Shown here piece by piece: positions 29,725 through 38,229 of a DNA stretch of 64,000 nucleotides (position 1 is its first letter; each line of letters starts with the position of its first letter). This DNA comes from Seohaeicola zhoushanensis. Its GTDB lineage: Bacteria; Pseudomonadota; Alphaproteobacteria; Rhodobacterales; Rhodobacteraceae. The notes under the pieces were generated by a model. That model saw only the letters and a program-made list of their open reading frames with translations, made no database searches and had not been told where the DNA came from. The position numbers and the translations under genes are program-made. The DNA lies in contig NZ_BNCJ01000003.1 of the NCBI RefSeq assembly GCF_014656415.1, positions 234,075 through 298,074 of the forward strand. The letters are read 5' to 3'.

Positions 29725-29897
29725 GGGCGCGACCGAATAGCCCTTGCGCAGGCGAAGATTCGCAGTATTTTCGCGCGCTCATCGGTTTTTCGGTTGGACA
29801 TTGCGCGGCCCCCGGCCTAAACGCACGTCACGCCGCAGGAAATGCAACACAGTGGGTAACGGCAGTCTAGCCGGCCCGATCAGACAAGGGTTGAGAC

Positions 29898-30104
29898 ATG
29901 GCTGTCCAACAGAATAGAGTTTCGAAATCGCGCCGCAACAAGCGCCGTTCCCACGACGCACTGGTTGCCGCGAATCCCAACGAATGCCCGAACTGCGGCG
30001 AACTGAAACGCCCGCACCACGTCTGCGCCGCCTGCGGCCATTACGACGACAAGGAAGTCGTCGCGCAAGCGGACGAGATCGACCTGGACGAAGACGCGGC
30101 CTGA
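29898..30104 (+). CDS. rpmF: ribosomal protein L32
   Basis: A 68-aa L32 with the usual basic N-terminus ([22 protein letters not shown] read in two parts) and a full zinc ribbon, CPNCGE and CAACGHY. This is the C+ form. It is a structural component of the 50S subunit and is linked with the phospholipid genes plsX and fabH that follow after 21 bases, as in most proteobacteria. The 173-base gap upstream contains a possible promoter (TTGGAC at about 29793, 17 bases, CTAAAC), which I treat as weak. Confidence 0.96.
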   Translation: MAVQQNRVSKSRRNKRRSHDALVAANPNECPNCGELKRPHHVCAACGHYDDKEVVAQADEIDLDEDAA

Positions 30105-30125
30105 TCGGGCGCGGCTGGTTAGGGA

Positions 30126-31250
30126 ATGACGCCCCAGCCTGATACCGACGGTGCGCTCGCCCGCCGCATCCTGATTTCGGTGGACGCCATGGGTGGCGAT
30201 AACGGCGCTGAGGCCGTTATTGCCGGCATGGCCAAATCCGCCGAGAAGAATCCAGACATAGGCTATATCCTGCACGGCCCCCGCGCCGAGCTGGAACCCC
30301 TTGTCGCGCGCACTCCCGGCCTCTCCGACCGAATCCACGCCTGGCACGACGTCTCCGAGGTCGTGACCATGGAGGACAAGCCCAGCCACGTGGTGCGCCA
30401 CGGCTCGGGCACCTCGATGTGGTCGGCGATCGATTCTGTGCGCGACGGCGAGGCCAAGGCCGCCGTCTCCTGCGGCAATACCGGCGCACTGATGGCGATC
30501 TCGACCATCCGCTTGCGCCGCCTGCCCGGCGTCAACCGTCCCGCCATCGCGATTCTCTGGCCCTCGCGCAATCCGCAGGGGTTCAACGTCATGCTCGACG
30601 TCGGCGCCGATGTCCGCGCCGATGCCCGCGACCTGCTGCAATTCGCGCTGATGGGCGCCTCCTATGCCCGCAACGGCATGAATTTGGCCCGCCCCCGGAT
30701 CGGCCTGCTGAACGTCGGCACCGAAGAGCACAAGGGCCGCCCCGAGCTCAAGGAAGCGCATACGCTGATCGCCCGCTACGCCGAGACCGGCCGCTTCGAT
30801 TTCGTCGGATTCGTCGAGGGCAGCGACCTGCCCGGCGCCACCGCTGACGTGATCGTGACCGACGGCTTCACCGGCAATGTCGCGATCAAGACCGGCGAAG
30901 GCACCGCGACCCTGATCAGCGACCTGCTGCGCGAGGGGTTTCAGTATTCCTTCCTGTCGCGCATCGCGGCTCTGCTTGCCCTGCCCTCGTTGAACCGCCT
31001 GAAAAAGCGGATAGATCCGCGCCGGGTCAACGGCGGGGTCTTCCTCGGGCTGAACGGTACCGTGGTCAAATCGCACGGCCGCGCCGATGCGACCGGAGTC
31101 TCCGCCGCCATCAAGCTCGCCTTCCAGCTCGCGCAGTCCGGTTTCTCGGAAAAACTTGCGGCGCGGGTTGCATCCGTTGACGAGCTTGCTCAAGATGGCG
31201 CCGAACTGCCCGAAAAGGCGGCAGGAACACATAACGAAGGTCAGGAATGA
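30126..31250 (+). CDS. plsX: phosphate acyltransferase PlsX
   Basis: A 374-aa PlsX that converts acyl-ACP and phosphate to acyl-phosphate for phosphatidic acid synthesis at the membrane surface. Family marks are ISVDAMGGDNGAEAVIAGM at the start, AAVSCGNTGALMA, and TDGFTGNVAIKTGEG. The glycine-rich C-terminal segment RVNGGVFLGLNGTVVKSHGRAD is intact. The ATG follows rpmF by 21 bases, and its TGA overlaps the fabH ATG (ATGA), so the two enzymes are made together. Length is slightly long for the family owing to a short C-terminal tail. Confidence 0.95.
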   Translation: MTPQPDTDGALARRILISVDAMGGDNGAEAVIAGMAKSAEKNPDIGYILHGPRAELEPLVARTPGLSDRIHAWHDVSEVVTMEDKPSHVVRHGSGTSMWSAIDSVRDGEAKAAVSCGNTGALMAISTIRLRRLPGVNRPAIAILWPSRNPQGFNVMLDVGADVRADARDLLQFALMGASYARNGMNLARPRIGLLNVGTEEHKGRPELKEAHTLIARYAETGRFDFVGFVEGSDLPGATADVIVTDGFTGNVAIKTGEGTATLISDLLREGFQYSFLSRIAALLALPSLNRLKKRIDPRRVNGGVFLGLNGTVVKSHGRADATGVSAAIKLAFQLAQSGFSEKLAARVASVDELAQDGAELPEKAAGTHNEGQE

Positions 31251-32218
31251 CACTGCGAGCGGTTGTGAAGGGGGTCGGACACCACCTGCCCCAGCGGGTA
31301 GTGCCCAATTCCGAATTCGAATCGAAACTGGATACCTCTGACGAATGGATTCGCTCCCGCTCCGGGATCGAGCGGCGCCATTTCGCCGCCGAGGACGAGA
31401 CCACCTCGGATCTCGCCACCAAGGCCGCCGAGGCAGCCCTTGCCGATGCTGGCCTGCAGGCCGATGACATCGACGCGATCATCCTTGCCACATCGACCGC
31501 CGACCTGACCTTCCCCTCGGCCGCCACCATGGTGCAGGCCCGCCTCGGCATGACCCGCGGCTTTGCGTTCGACGTGCAGGCGGTCTGCGCCGGCTTCGTC
31601 TACGCGCTGGCCAATGCCAACGCGCTGATCCTCTCGGGTCAGGCCAAGCGCGTGCTGGTGATCGGCGCCGAGACCTTCAGCCGTATCCTCGACTGGAACG
31701 ACCGCTCCACCGCCGTGCTCTTCGGTGACGGCGCCGGCGCGCTGGTGCTCGCGGCCGAAGAGGGCACGGGCAACGCCAACGACCGCGGCATCCTGTCGAC
31801 CGACCTGCATTCCGACGGCCGTCACCGCGAACTGCTCTACGTCGACGGCGGCGTATCGACCCAGAGCACCGGCTTCCTGCGGATGCAGGGCAACCAGGTC
31901 TTCCGCCACGCAGTCGAGAAACTCGCCGCCACCGCCGAGGCGGCACTCGACAAGGCCGGGCTGACCAGCGCCGATGTCGACTGGATTGTCCCGCACCAGG
32001 CCAATATCCGCATCATCCAGGGCACTGCCAAGAAGATGGGCCTGCCGATGGAACGGGTGGTCGTGACCGTCCAGGACCACGGCAACACCTCGGCCGCATC
32101 GATTCCCCTCGCGCTCTCGGTCGGCAAGGCGCGCGGCCAGATCAAGCCGGGCGATCTGCTCGTCACCGAGGCAATCGGCGGCGGCCTGGCCTGGGGCGCG
32201 GTGGTCCTGCGCTGGTAA
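31247..32218 (+). CDS. fabH: 3-oxoacyl-ACP synthase III
   Basis: A 323-aa condensing enzyme that starts fatty acid elongation from acetyl-CoA and malonyl-ACP. The catalytic Cys is C114 (QAVCAGF), with the His in PHQANIRI and the Asn in GNTSAAS, so the triad is complete. The ATG overlaps the plsX stop. Just downstream, 111 bases separate it from ihfA, which has its own promoter, so the lipid block probably ends here even though the order rpmF-plsX-fabH-ihfA is conserved in the group. Confidence 0.95.
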   Translation: MTLRAVVKGVGHHLPQRVVPNSEFESKLDTSDEWIRSRSGIERRHFAAEDETTSDLATKAAEAALADAGLQADDIDAIILATSTADLTFPSAATMVQARLGMTRGFAFDVQAVCAGFVYALANANALILSGQAKRVLVIGAETFSRILDWNDRSTAVLFGDGAGALVLAAEEGTGNANDRGILSTDLHSDGRHRELLYVDGGVSTQSTGFLRMQGNQVFRHAVEKLAATAEAALDKAGLTSADVDWIVPHQANIRIIQGTAKKMGLPMERVVVTVQDHGNTSAASIPLALSVGKARGQIKPGDLLVTEAIGGGLAWGAVVLRW

Positions 32219-32273
32219 TTCGGGTCCCGGCTGGCATTTAACTGTCATTTCAAGGCCATTGGATTCATTCACA

Positions 32274-32303
32274 TTGACAGCGAATTTCGCCAGACCCTAT
32301 TGT
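32274..32303 (+). promoter_or_regulatory. probable sigma-70 promoter of ihfA
   Basis: TTGACA (32274-32279), 18 bases, TATTGT (32298-32303), 27 bases before the ihfA ATG. The region is markedly more AT-rich than its surroundings. Confidence 0.6.
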
Positions 32304-32329
32304 CTTCGAGCAAACAAGGGGATTTGGCG

Positions 32330-32632
32330 ATGGGCGAAAAGACTCTCACCAGGATGGACCTGAGCGAAGCGGTGTTCCGCGAGGTTGGACTGTCGCGGAA
32401 CGAAAGTGCCCAACTGGTCGAGCGGATGCTCGAACATATGTCCGACGCCCTGGTGCGCGGCGAACAGGTCAAGATCTCGTCCTTCGGCACCTTCAGCGTG
32501 CGCGAGAAATCCGCCCGGGTCGGCCGCAACCCGAAGACCGGCGAAGAGGTTCCGATCCAGCCGCGCCGCGTGCTGACCTTCCGCCCGTCGCACCTGATGA
32601 AGGACCGTGTTGCCGCCGGCAACAAGAAGTAA
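32330..32632 (+). CDS. ihfA: integration host factor alpha subunit
   Basis: A 100-aa HU/IHF-family DNA-bending protein. The alpha subunit is indicated by [22 protein letters not shown] at the start and by the DNA-arm motif [23 protein letters not shown], with the intercalating proline. An in-frame start ten codons upstream is rejected because it lies within the promoter/leader and the family begins at MGEKTLTR. It pairs with IhfB (not in the window) and shapes promoters and recombination sites. It is followed by the MerR-like gene after 15 bases. Confidence 0.95.
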   Translation: MGEKTLTRMDLSEAVFREVGLSRNESAQLVERMLEHMSDALVRGEQVKISSFGTFSVREKSARVGRNPKTGEEVPIQPRRVLTFRPSHLMKDRVAAGNKK

Positions 32633-32647
32633 GCGGAAAACAGCCTC

Positions 32648-33379
32648 ATGACCAAATCGCCTGATGCCTTTCGCACCATCAGCGAGGTGGCCGACTGGCT
32701 CGGCGTTCCCGCCCATGTCCTGCGCTTCTGGGAAAGCAAGTTCACCCAGGTGAAGCCGGTCAAGCGCGCCGGCGGCCGCCGCTATTACCGCCCCGCCGAC
32801 ATGCTGCTGCTCGGGGGTATCAAGGCGCTGCTGCACAACGAGGGCATGACCATCAAGGGCGTGCAGAAGATGCTGCGCGAACAGGGCATTGGCTCGGTTT
32901 CTTCAAAGTCGCAGCCGCTCGATTCCGAAATCGACGTCACCATCGAGGCCACCGCCGAACCCGAAGTGGTCGACACCGCCATTACCGAAACCCGCGTGGT
33001 TCCCTTCAAGACCCGCGACGCCGGTGCCTCGGCCCCCGGCCTGCCGGACGAGGAACACCCCGAGGCCGCCGTGGAGCCCGAAGGGACGCCGCAAGCAGAA
33101 TCGCCGGCGGCCAAGCCCGAATCGGATTCGCCCCGCCTGCCCTCGTTCCTGCACCGCGTCCGGCCCGCCGCGGAAGAGGCCGAACCGGCCCGCCCGCGCG
33201 CCCTCGTCGTCGATGCGCCCGATCCGGCGCCCGATTCCGAGCTGACGGTCGCGCCCGGCATCCTGGGCCGCCTGTCCACCCTGAACCGCCTCACGGACGC
33301 CCAGGCACGCGATCTGGCCCCCGTGGCGCAGGCCCTGCGCGCCTGGCTGGACCAGTCCGGCGGCGCCCGCGCAACCTGA
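32648..33379 (+). CDS. MerR-family regulator with long disordered tail
   Basis: A 243-aa protein. Residues 1-85 are a MerR winged helix ([25 protein letters not shown] then [14 protein letters not shown]), a type linked to ihfA in many alphaproteobacteria. Residues about 90-200 are rich in Pro, Glu and Ala and look disordered, and the last 35 residues form an amphipathic helix ([27 protein letters not shown]). No ligand-binding Cys cluster is seen. It is 15 bases after ihfA and ahead of tRNA-Pro. The target genes are unknown. Confidence 0.9.
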   Translation: MTKSPDAFRTISEVADWLGVPAHVLRFWESKFTQVKPVKRAGGRRYYRPADMLLLGGIKALLHNEGMTIKGVQKMLREQGIGSVSSKSQPLDSEIDVTIEATAEPEVVDTAITETRVVPFKTRDAGASAPGLPDEEHPEAAVEPEGTPQAESPAAKPESDSPRLPSFLHRVRPAAEEAEPARPRALVVDAPDPAPDSELTVAPGILGRLSTLNRLTDAQARDLAPVAQALRAWLDQSGGARAT

Positions 33380-33442
33380 CGGCAATTTGCGCGTGATTCC
33401 CTCTTGTTCCCGGCTTCAAAACCGGTATGTAACGCCCATCGT

Positions 33443-33519
33443 CGGGCTATGGCGCAGCCTGGTAGCGCGTCCGTCTGGGGGACGGAAGGTCGCAGGTTCA
33501 AGTCCTGCTAGCCCGACCA
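33443..33519 (+). tRNA. tRNA-Pro (anticodon GGG)
   Basis: A 77-base tRNA with encoded CCA. The acceptor stem is CGGGCTA paired with TAGCCCG, then ACCA. The anticodon arm TCCGT-CTGGGGG-ACGGA gives a 7-base loop with anticodon GGG, which reads CCC. The T arm is GCAGG-TTCAAGT-CCTGC. All stems pair fully. It lies 63 bases after the MerR-like gene and 55 bases before the dCTP deaminase gene. No integrated element follows its 3' end. Confidence 0.97.
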
Positions 33520-33574
33520 AATCACACCGACGATACCGCCGTCGCGCCAACCCGCCCATCAAAGGGGGATTGGC

Positions 33575-34645
33575 GTGACCGGTGTGTTTGCAAATCAGGC
33601 AATAGTTGAGATGATCGCCGATGGCGCGATTGTCGCGACCCAGTCCATCGACGCCGCGCAGGTACAACCTGCAAGCCTCGACCTGCGGCTCGGCCATGTC
33701 GCCTACCGCGTCCGCGCCTCCTTCCTTGCCGGCCACGGTCGCACCGTCTCCAGCCGGCTCGAGGAATTCGAGATGCACCGCATCGACCTCGGCGGCGGCG
33801 CGGTGCTGGAAAAGGGCTGTGTCTACCTCGTCCCGCTGATGGAATCGCTCGCCCTGCCCGCCGGCGTGCTGGCGGTGGCCAATGCCAAGAGCTCGACCGG
33901 ACGGCTCGACCTGCTGACCCGCACCATCACCGACGGCGGCACCGAGTTCGACCGCATTCCCAACGCCTATCACGGCCCGCTCTACGCCGAGATCTGCCCG
34001 CGCTCCTTCTCGGTGCTGGTCCGGCCCGGAATGCGCCTGAACCAGATCCGCTTCCGCAAGGGCCAGGCCGTGCTCTCCGACGCCGAGCTGCGCGCGCTCC
34101 ACGCCGAGACGCCCCTGGTCGACGGCGAAGCGGTCATCCAGGACGGCCTCGGCTTCTCGGTCGACCTCGCGCTCGATGGCGGTCTCGTCGGCTATCGCGC
34201 CAAGCCGCATACCGGGGTGATCGACCTCGCGAAGATCGGCCATTACGACCCGGCGGAATACTGGGAAGAGATCCGCACCCAGAACGGCCAGATCATCCTC
34301 GACCCCGGCGCCTTCTACATCCTCGTCAGCCGTGAGGCGGTGACCATCCCGCCGCAATACGCCGCCGAGATGGCGCCCTATCTCGCCATGGTCGGGGAAT
34401 TCCGCGTGCATTACGCCGGATTCTTCGATCCGGGCTTCGGCTATGCCGCCGCCGGCGGTGCCGGCTCGCGCGGGGTGCTCGAGGTGCGCTGCCACGAGGC
34501 ACCCTTCGTGCTGGAACACGGCCAGGTGGTTGGTCGGCTGGTCTACGAACGGATGGCCGCCGTGCCGACCCAGCTCTACGGCTCTGGAATCGCCTCGAAC
34601 TACCAGGGTCAGGGCCTGAAGCTCGCCAAGCATTTCAAGGCGTAA
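33575..34645 (+). CDS. dcd: 2'-deoxycytidine 5'-triphosphate deaminase, two-domain form
   Basis: A 356-aa protein about twice the length of E. coli Dcd. It consists of two dUTPase-like halves: residues about 1-175 contain IQPASLDLRLG-like VQPASLDLRLGHVAY and the active-site words NAKSSTGRLDLLTRTITDGG, and the second half contains IILDPGAFYILVSREAV and YAGFFDPGFGY. This long form is known in alphaproteobacteria and turns dCTP to dUTP for thymidylate supply. The start is GTG at 33575 with a strong Shine-Dalgarno (AAAGGGGGA). It stands alone between tRNA-Pro and an exported SH3 protein. Confidence 0.88.
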   Translation: MTGVFANQAIVEMIADGAIVATQSIDAAQVQPASLDLRLGHVAYRVRASFLAGHGRTVSSRLEEFEMHRIDLGGGAVLEKGCVYLVPLMESLALPAGVLAVANAKSSTGRLDLLTRTITDGGTEFDRIPNAYHGPLYAEICPRSFSVLVRPGMRLNQIRFRKGQAVLSDAELRALHAETPLVDGEAVIQDGLGFSVDLALDGGLVGYRAKPHTGVIDLAKIGHYDPAEYWEEIRTQNGQIILDPGAFYILVSREAVTIPPQYAAEMAPYLAMVGEFRVHYAGFFDPGFGYAAAGGAGSRGVLEVRCHEAPFVLEHGQVVGRLVYERMAAVPTQLYGSGIASNYQGQGLKLAKHFKA

Positions 34646-34791
34646 GCGGGCAAAGCTTAAGCTCGGCCGCGCCCGCAGCGCGGCAAACTCCCGCGCATGT
34701 CGCAGGGCCGCCGGAACTGCCGTGTGGCCCCGTCCGTTTACTCCCCAAGACGCCGCAGTCCCTGCGGCGCGCAATGTGAGGAGTAAGTGAC

Positions 34792-35400
34792 ATGACCTTT
34801 ACACGCCCCCTTACCGCCACCGCGGTCCTGCTCGCGCTCGCGGCTCCGGCTTCGGCCCTGACGGCGAACGCGACCACCGACCTGAACCTGCGCGCGGGCC
34901 CCGGCGCGCAATACCCGGTCGAAGGCGTCATCCAGACCGCCGACGCCGTCGACGTGCAGGGCTGCATCGCGGGTTCGGAATGGTGCAAGGTGATGTATGA
35001 CGGCAAGGAAGGCTGGGCCCATTCCGCCTACCTGACCGCCAGCTACCAGGCCAAGCCGGTCGTGGTCTACGAGAACTTCCAGCAGCTCGAAGTGGCGCCG
35101 CTCGACTACGTGACCGACGACAAGAACCCGGCCAGGACGTTCCAGCCGGTCGGCGACCTCATCATCGGCCAGCCGACCAACATGCCGATCGTCGTCGATG
35201 ACAACGTCACCCTGCAATATGTGACGGCGAACCCGGTGCAGCCGGTCTACCTGAACGGCGAGGTCGTGGTGGGTGCCGGCATCCCGGCAGCGGTCGAGGT
35301 CTACCCGGTCCCCGATACCACCTACCAGTATCTGAACGTGAACGATCAGCTGGTGGTGATCGAACCGCAGACCCGCCAGATCATCCGCGTCGTCCGTTAA
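34792..35400 (+). CDS. exported SH3b-domain protein (DUF1236-like tail)
   Basis: A 202-aa secreted or periplasmic protein. The first 22 residues are a Sec signal peptide ending in ASA-L. Residues about 25-82 are a bacterial SH3 domain (TTDLNLRAGPGAQYPVEGVI ... EGWAHSAYL), and residues about 140-200 resemble the DUF1236 repeat (VYLNGEVVVGAGIP ... YQYLNVNDQLVVIEPQTRQIIRVV). Such proteins probably bind cell wall or periplasmic ligands; the function is unknown. A perfect 8-bp hairpin (CGCCGCAG-TCC-CTGCGGCG, 34751-34769) precedes the GAGGAG ribosome binding site, and a strong terminator follows. It is likely monocistronic. Confidence 0.85.
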   Translation: MTFTRPLTATAVLLALAAPASALTANATTDLNLRAGPGAQYPVEGVIQTADAVDVQGCIAGSEWCKVMYDGKEGWAHSAYLTASYQAKPVVVYENFQQLEVAPLDYVTDDKNPARTFQPVGDLIIGQPTNMPIVVDDNVTLQYVTANPVQPVYLNGEVVVGAGIPAAVEVYPVPDTTYQYLNVNDQLVVIEPQTRQIIRVVR

Positions 35401-35419
35401 AGCGGTTCAAACAAGGACG

Positions 35420-35450
35420 AAGGCCCCGGCGAAACCGCCGGGGCCTTTTA
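35420..35450 (+). terminator. Rho-independent terminator, possibly bidirectional
   Basis: AAGGCCCCGGCG, loop AAAC, CGCCGGGGCCTT, TT: a perfect 12-bp stem 19 bases after the SH3 gene stop. It touches the 3' end of the convergent small gene, and the A-run on the other side means it can serve both. Confidence 0.88.
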
Positions 35451-35744
35451 CTTGCCGTTCTCCCGCGCCGCCCGCCGCGCCTGCCGCACCGCGCGGCGCT
35501 CGGCCCTGCGGCGAGCCTCGTCGTCCTGCGGGCCCGGTGGCTGCTGCGCAATCGGCGTATCGTCGAAATCCGGGTCCGGCAGCGGCACCGTCCGGGCCGG
35601 CGGCGGCATCCGGTCGGCATCCTGCTGACGCTTGCCGCCCTTCTTCTTGCCCGTCGCCGCATTGATCCCGGCATTGATCCCGGTGTGGATCGCCCGCCGC
35701 AGCACGGTGTTGACGATCATCCTGATGATCTGGTCAATGTTCAT
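35448..35744 (-). CDS. small hypothetical protein, basic and disordered tail
   Basis: A 98-aa protein I do not recognise. The N-terminal 30 residues (MNIDQIIRMIVNTVLRRAIHTG then INAGINAATG) could form an amphipathic helix and contain a repeated INAG pattern. The remainder is rich in Lys, Arg, Pro and Asp and looks disordered. The ATG at 35744 is chosen because an upstream extension overlaps scpB in a non-protein-like frame. It is 40 bases downstream of scpB on the same strand, so it may be the last gene of the dgt-argS-nagZ-scpAB run. It ends at the shared terminator. Confidence 0.6.
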   Translation of the reverse strand: MNIDQIIRMIVNTVLRRAIHTGINAGINAATGKKKGGKRQQDADRMPPPARTVPLPDPDFDDTPIAQQPPGPQDDEARRRAERRAVRQARRAARENGK

Positions 35745-35784
35745 CTCAGCTCTCTCCCGCCCCCGGTTCTGCTGGCAAACGGCC

Positions 35785-36453
35785 TCACTCGTCGAACAGT
35801 TCCGGCTGCCCGATGATCTCGTCGTCTTCTTCGTCCGGCTCCTGTGGCCCGAGGCTGAACGCCCCCGGAGGCGGCCGGTTCTCCAGCAGCCCGGCCGCAC
35901 GCAGCTCCTTGAGCCCCGGCAGATCCCGCGCGCTCTCCAGCCCGAAGTGATCGAGGAAACTCGGCGTCACCACGAAGGTCACCGGCCGCCCCGGCGTCAT
36001 CTTGCGCCGCCCGAGCCGGATCCACTCCATCTCCATCAGCTGATCGATGGTCCCACGCGAGACCGACACGCCGCGAATCTCCTCGATCTCGGCCCGCGTC
36101 ACCGGCTGGTGATAGGCGATGATGGCCAGCGTCTCGATGGCGGCCCGGCTCAGCTTGCGGGTCTCGACGGTTTCCTTCTGCATCAGGAACCCGAGGTCAG
36201 GCGCCGTGCGGATCGCCCAGGCGTCATCCACCTTGACCACCCGAACCCCGCGCCCCTCGTACCGCTTGCGCAGCCTCACCAGCGCCTCGGCGGCATCGCA
36301 GCCGATCGGCATCCGCGCTTCCAGGTCCTTCACCGTGACCGGCTCGGCCGAGGCAAAGAGCATGGCTTCGACCATGCGCTCCTGTTCGCCTTCGGGCGGC
36401 GCGGCGAAAAGGCTTTTCTCTTCCTCCTCAAGGGGCTCGGTCACGTCGTTCAT
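35785..36453 (-). CDS. scpB: segregation and condensation protein B
   Basis: A 222-aa winged-helix protein of the SMC-ScpAB complex, which compacts and separates chromosomes. ScpB-type blocks are MVEAMLFASAEPVTVKDLEARMP, ETLAIIAYHQPVTRAEIEEIRGV and LGRRKMTPGRPVTFVVTPSFLDHFGL. The ATG at 36453 is selected; the upstream extension overlaps scpA in another frame. Start and scpA stop overlap by four bases. The acidic C-terminus (EPDEEDDEI) is typical of the alphaproteobacterial form. Confidence 0.94.
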   Translation of the reverse strand: MNDVTEPLEEEEKSLFAAPPEGEQERMVEAMLFASAEPVTVKDLEARMPIGCDAAEALVRLRKRYEGRGVRVVKVDDAWAIRTAPDLGFLMQKETVETRKLSRAAIETLAIIAYHQPVTRAEIEEIRGVSVSRGTIDQLMEMEWIRLGRRKMTPGRPVTFVVTPSFLDHFGLESARDLPGLKELRAAGLLENRPPPGAFSLGPQEPDEEDDEIIGQPELFDE

Positions 36454-37232
36454 GTCCTCTTGCGGACCTCGATGGGCGCAAAGATCGCGCTCTGGCGAAT
36501 TTCCAGCTGACCCTGCTTTACCAGTTCCAGCGAGGCGGCAAAAGTCGCGGCGGTGGCCGACCGCCGCTTCACCGGATCGGTTTCCCACCCCTCGGGCAGA
36601 TACGAGACGATCTCGGTCCAGTCACCGGCAAAGCCGATCAGCCCGCGCATCCGGTCCAGAGCCTCCTCCATGGTGTAGACCGATTTGCGGTCCATCACGA
36701 AGGGGCGAAAGTCGTCACGCGTGCGGATGCGGGCATAGCCCTGCATAAGGTCGAGCAGCGTCGCGGTGAACTTCACCGTGCGGATGCGCAGCACATCCTC
36801 GCTCTGCCCCCGCGCGAAGACATCGCGCCCCAGCCGGTCGCGCGCCATCAGCCGAGCCGCCGCCTCGCGCATCGCCTGCAACCGCTCCAGCTGGAAGGCC
36901 AGGTGGGCGGCAAGGTCTTCGCCGCTCGGCCCTTCCTCGGTCGGGTCCGGCGGCAGCAGCAGGCGCGACTTCAGGAAGGCCAGCCAGGCCGCCATCACCA
37001 GGTAATCGGCCGCCAGCTCGATCCGCAGCGCCTTGGCCTTCTCGACGAAGGCCAGGTATTGCCGCGCCAGCTCCAGCACCGAGATCTTGCGCAGGTCCAC
37101 CTTCTGGGTGCGCGACAGCGTCAGCAACAGGTCGAGCGGCCCCTCGAAGCCCTCGACGTCGACGATCAGCGCCTCGGCGGCGAGACGGTCGGCGACCGAA
37201 ACCTTGTCTTCCTGGAACTCGTCGTCACCCAT
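36450..37232 (-). CDS. scpA: segregation and condensation protein A
   Basis: A 260-aa kleisin of the SMC-ScpAB condensin. The N-terminal SMC-binding motif is FEGPLDLLLTLSRTQKVDLRKISVLELARQYL (residues about 28-60), then LVMAAWLAFLKSRLLLP; the C-terminal winged helix contains EIVSYLPEGWE and AATFAASLELVKQGQLEIRQ, which contacts the SMC head. It overlaps nagZ by 8 bases at its start and scpB by 4 at its end, so it is within a tightly packed operon. Confidence 0.95.
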   Translation of the reverse strand: MGDDEFQEDKVSVADRLAAEALIVDVEGFEGPLDLLLTLSRTQKVDLRKISVLELARQYLAFVEKAKALRIELAADYLVMAAWLAFLKSRLLLPPDPTEEGPSGEDLAAHLAFQLERLQAMREAAARLMARDRLGRDVFARGQSEDVLRIRTVKFTATLLDLMQGYARIRTRDDFRPFVMDRKSVYTMEEALDRMRGLIGFAGDWTEIVSYLPEGWETDPVKRRSATAATFAASLELVKQGQLEIRQSAIFAPIEVRKRT

Positions 37233-38229
37233 AGACCTGTCCGCGCATCAGGCGGGCAAGCTCCGCTTCTGCGGCGTCAATGTCAAGCGGCGCAGGGGCG
37301 CGACGCGTGGCCAGCGCCGCCTCGGCGCGGGCCTGCGCGGCCTCGCCCATGCGCCCAGCGGCCTCGGCCACCTGCGCGCGCTCCTCCAGCGTGGCGTTGC
37401 ACAGCAGGACCACGTCGCAGCCCGCGGCGATGGATTGCTCCGAGAGCTCGGCCAGCGAGCCCGACAGCGCCTTCATCGAGATATCGTCGGTCATGATGAG
37501 GCCGCCAAAGCCGATCTGCTCGCGGATCAGCGCCATCATCCGGGGCGAGATCGTCGCCGGCAGATCGTCGATCGCGGAATAGACGAGATGCGCGGTCATC
37601 CCCATCGGCAGGTCGTTCAGCGCCCGGAAGGCGGCAAAGTCGGTATCGTCCAGCGCCTCGGGGTCGGCATCGACATGGGGCAGCTCGTGGTGGCTGTCCA
37701 TCGTCGCGCGGCCGTGGCCCGGAATGTGCTTGAGCACCGGCAGCACGCCGCCGTCCAGCATCCCCTGGGCCACCGCCCGCCCGATCCGCGCCACCGCGCC
37801 CGGCTCGGTGCCATAGCAGCGGTTGCGCAGGAAATCATGCGTCCGCGGTCCGGCCAGATCGACCATCGGCGCGCAATTGCCGTCGATGCCAAGCGCCAGC
37901 AACTCGTCCGCGATCAGCCGATAGCGCAGGTACATCGCCCGCTCGGCGCCCTCGCCCGCCAGCGCCACGTGGTCCAGCGGCGGATGCCATACCCTTGCCA
38001 GCGGCGCGCGCAGGCGCTGCACGCGCCCGCCCTCCTGGTCGATCAGGATCGGCGCCGCACGCCCCACCGCCGCCCGCATCTCGTCGCAAAGCGCGCGGAT
38101 CTGGTCGGGCGTATCGAGGTTGCGAGCGAACAGGATGAACCCGAAGGGATCGGCCTCGCGGAACAACGCCTTTTCGTTCGAGGTCAGCCGCAGCTCCTCG
38201 GCATCGATGATCGTCGCGCCGAAACTCAC
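37225..38229 (-). CDS. nagZ: beta-N-acetylhexosaminidase NagZ
   Basis: A 334-aa GH3-family glucosaminidase that removes GlcNAc from anhydro-muropeptides in the cytoplasm during wall recycling. The motif VLKHIPGHGRATMDSHHELP carries the catalytic Asp-His pair, and the nucleophile Asp is in GLIMTDDISMKAL. GTG at 38229 overlaps the stop of the SPOR gene (GTGA) and gives the family N-terminus (VSFGATIIDAEELRL); the longer upstream frame is rejected. Its product feeds AnmK, whose gene is at 23.2-24.3 kb. Confidence 0.94.
   Translation of the reverse strand: MSFGATIIDAEELRLTSNEKALFREADPFGFILFARNLDTPDQIRALCDEMRAAVGRAAPILIDQEGGRVQRLRAPLARVWHPPLDHVALAGEGAERAMYLRYRLIADELLALGIDGNCAPMVDLAGPRTHDFLRNRCYGTEPGAVARIGRAVAQGMLDGGVLPVLKHIPGHGRATMDSHHELPHVDADPEALDDTDFAAFRALNDLPMGMTAHLVYSAIDDLPATISPRMMALIREQIGFGGLIMTDDISMKALSGSLAELSEQSIAAGCDVVLLCNATLEERAQVAEAAGRMGEAAQARAEAALATRRAPAPLDIDAAEAELARLMRGQVYG

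Noticed and set aside
33520-33574. Integration site or element after tRNA-Pro
   Set aside because: No duplicated tRNA 3' end, integrase or compositional change follows; the next gene is a core dCTP deaminase.
34751-34769. Terminator of the dCTP deaminase gene
   Set aside because: The 8-bp hairpin has a 3-base loop but no T-run and sits just before the ribosome binding site of the SH3 protein; more likely a leader hairpin.
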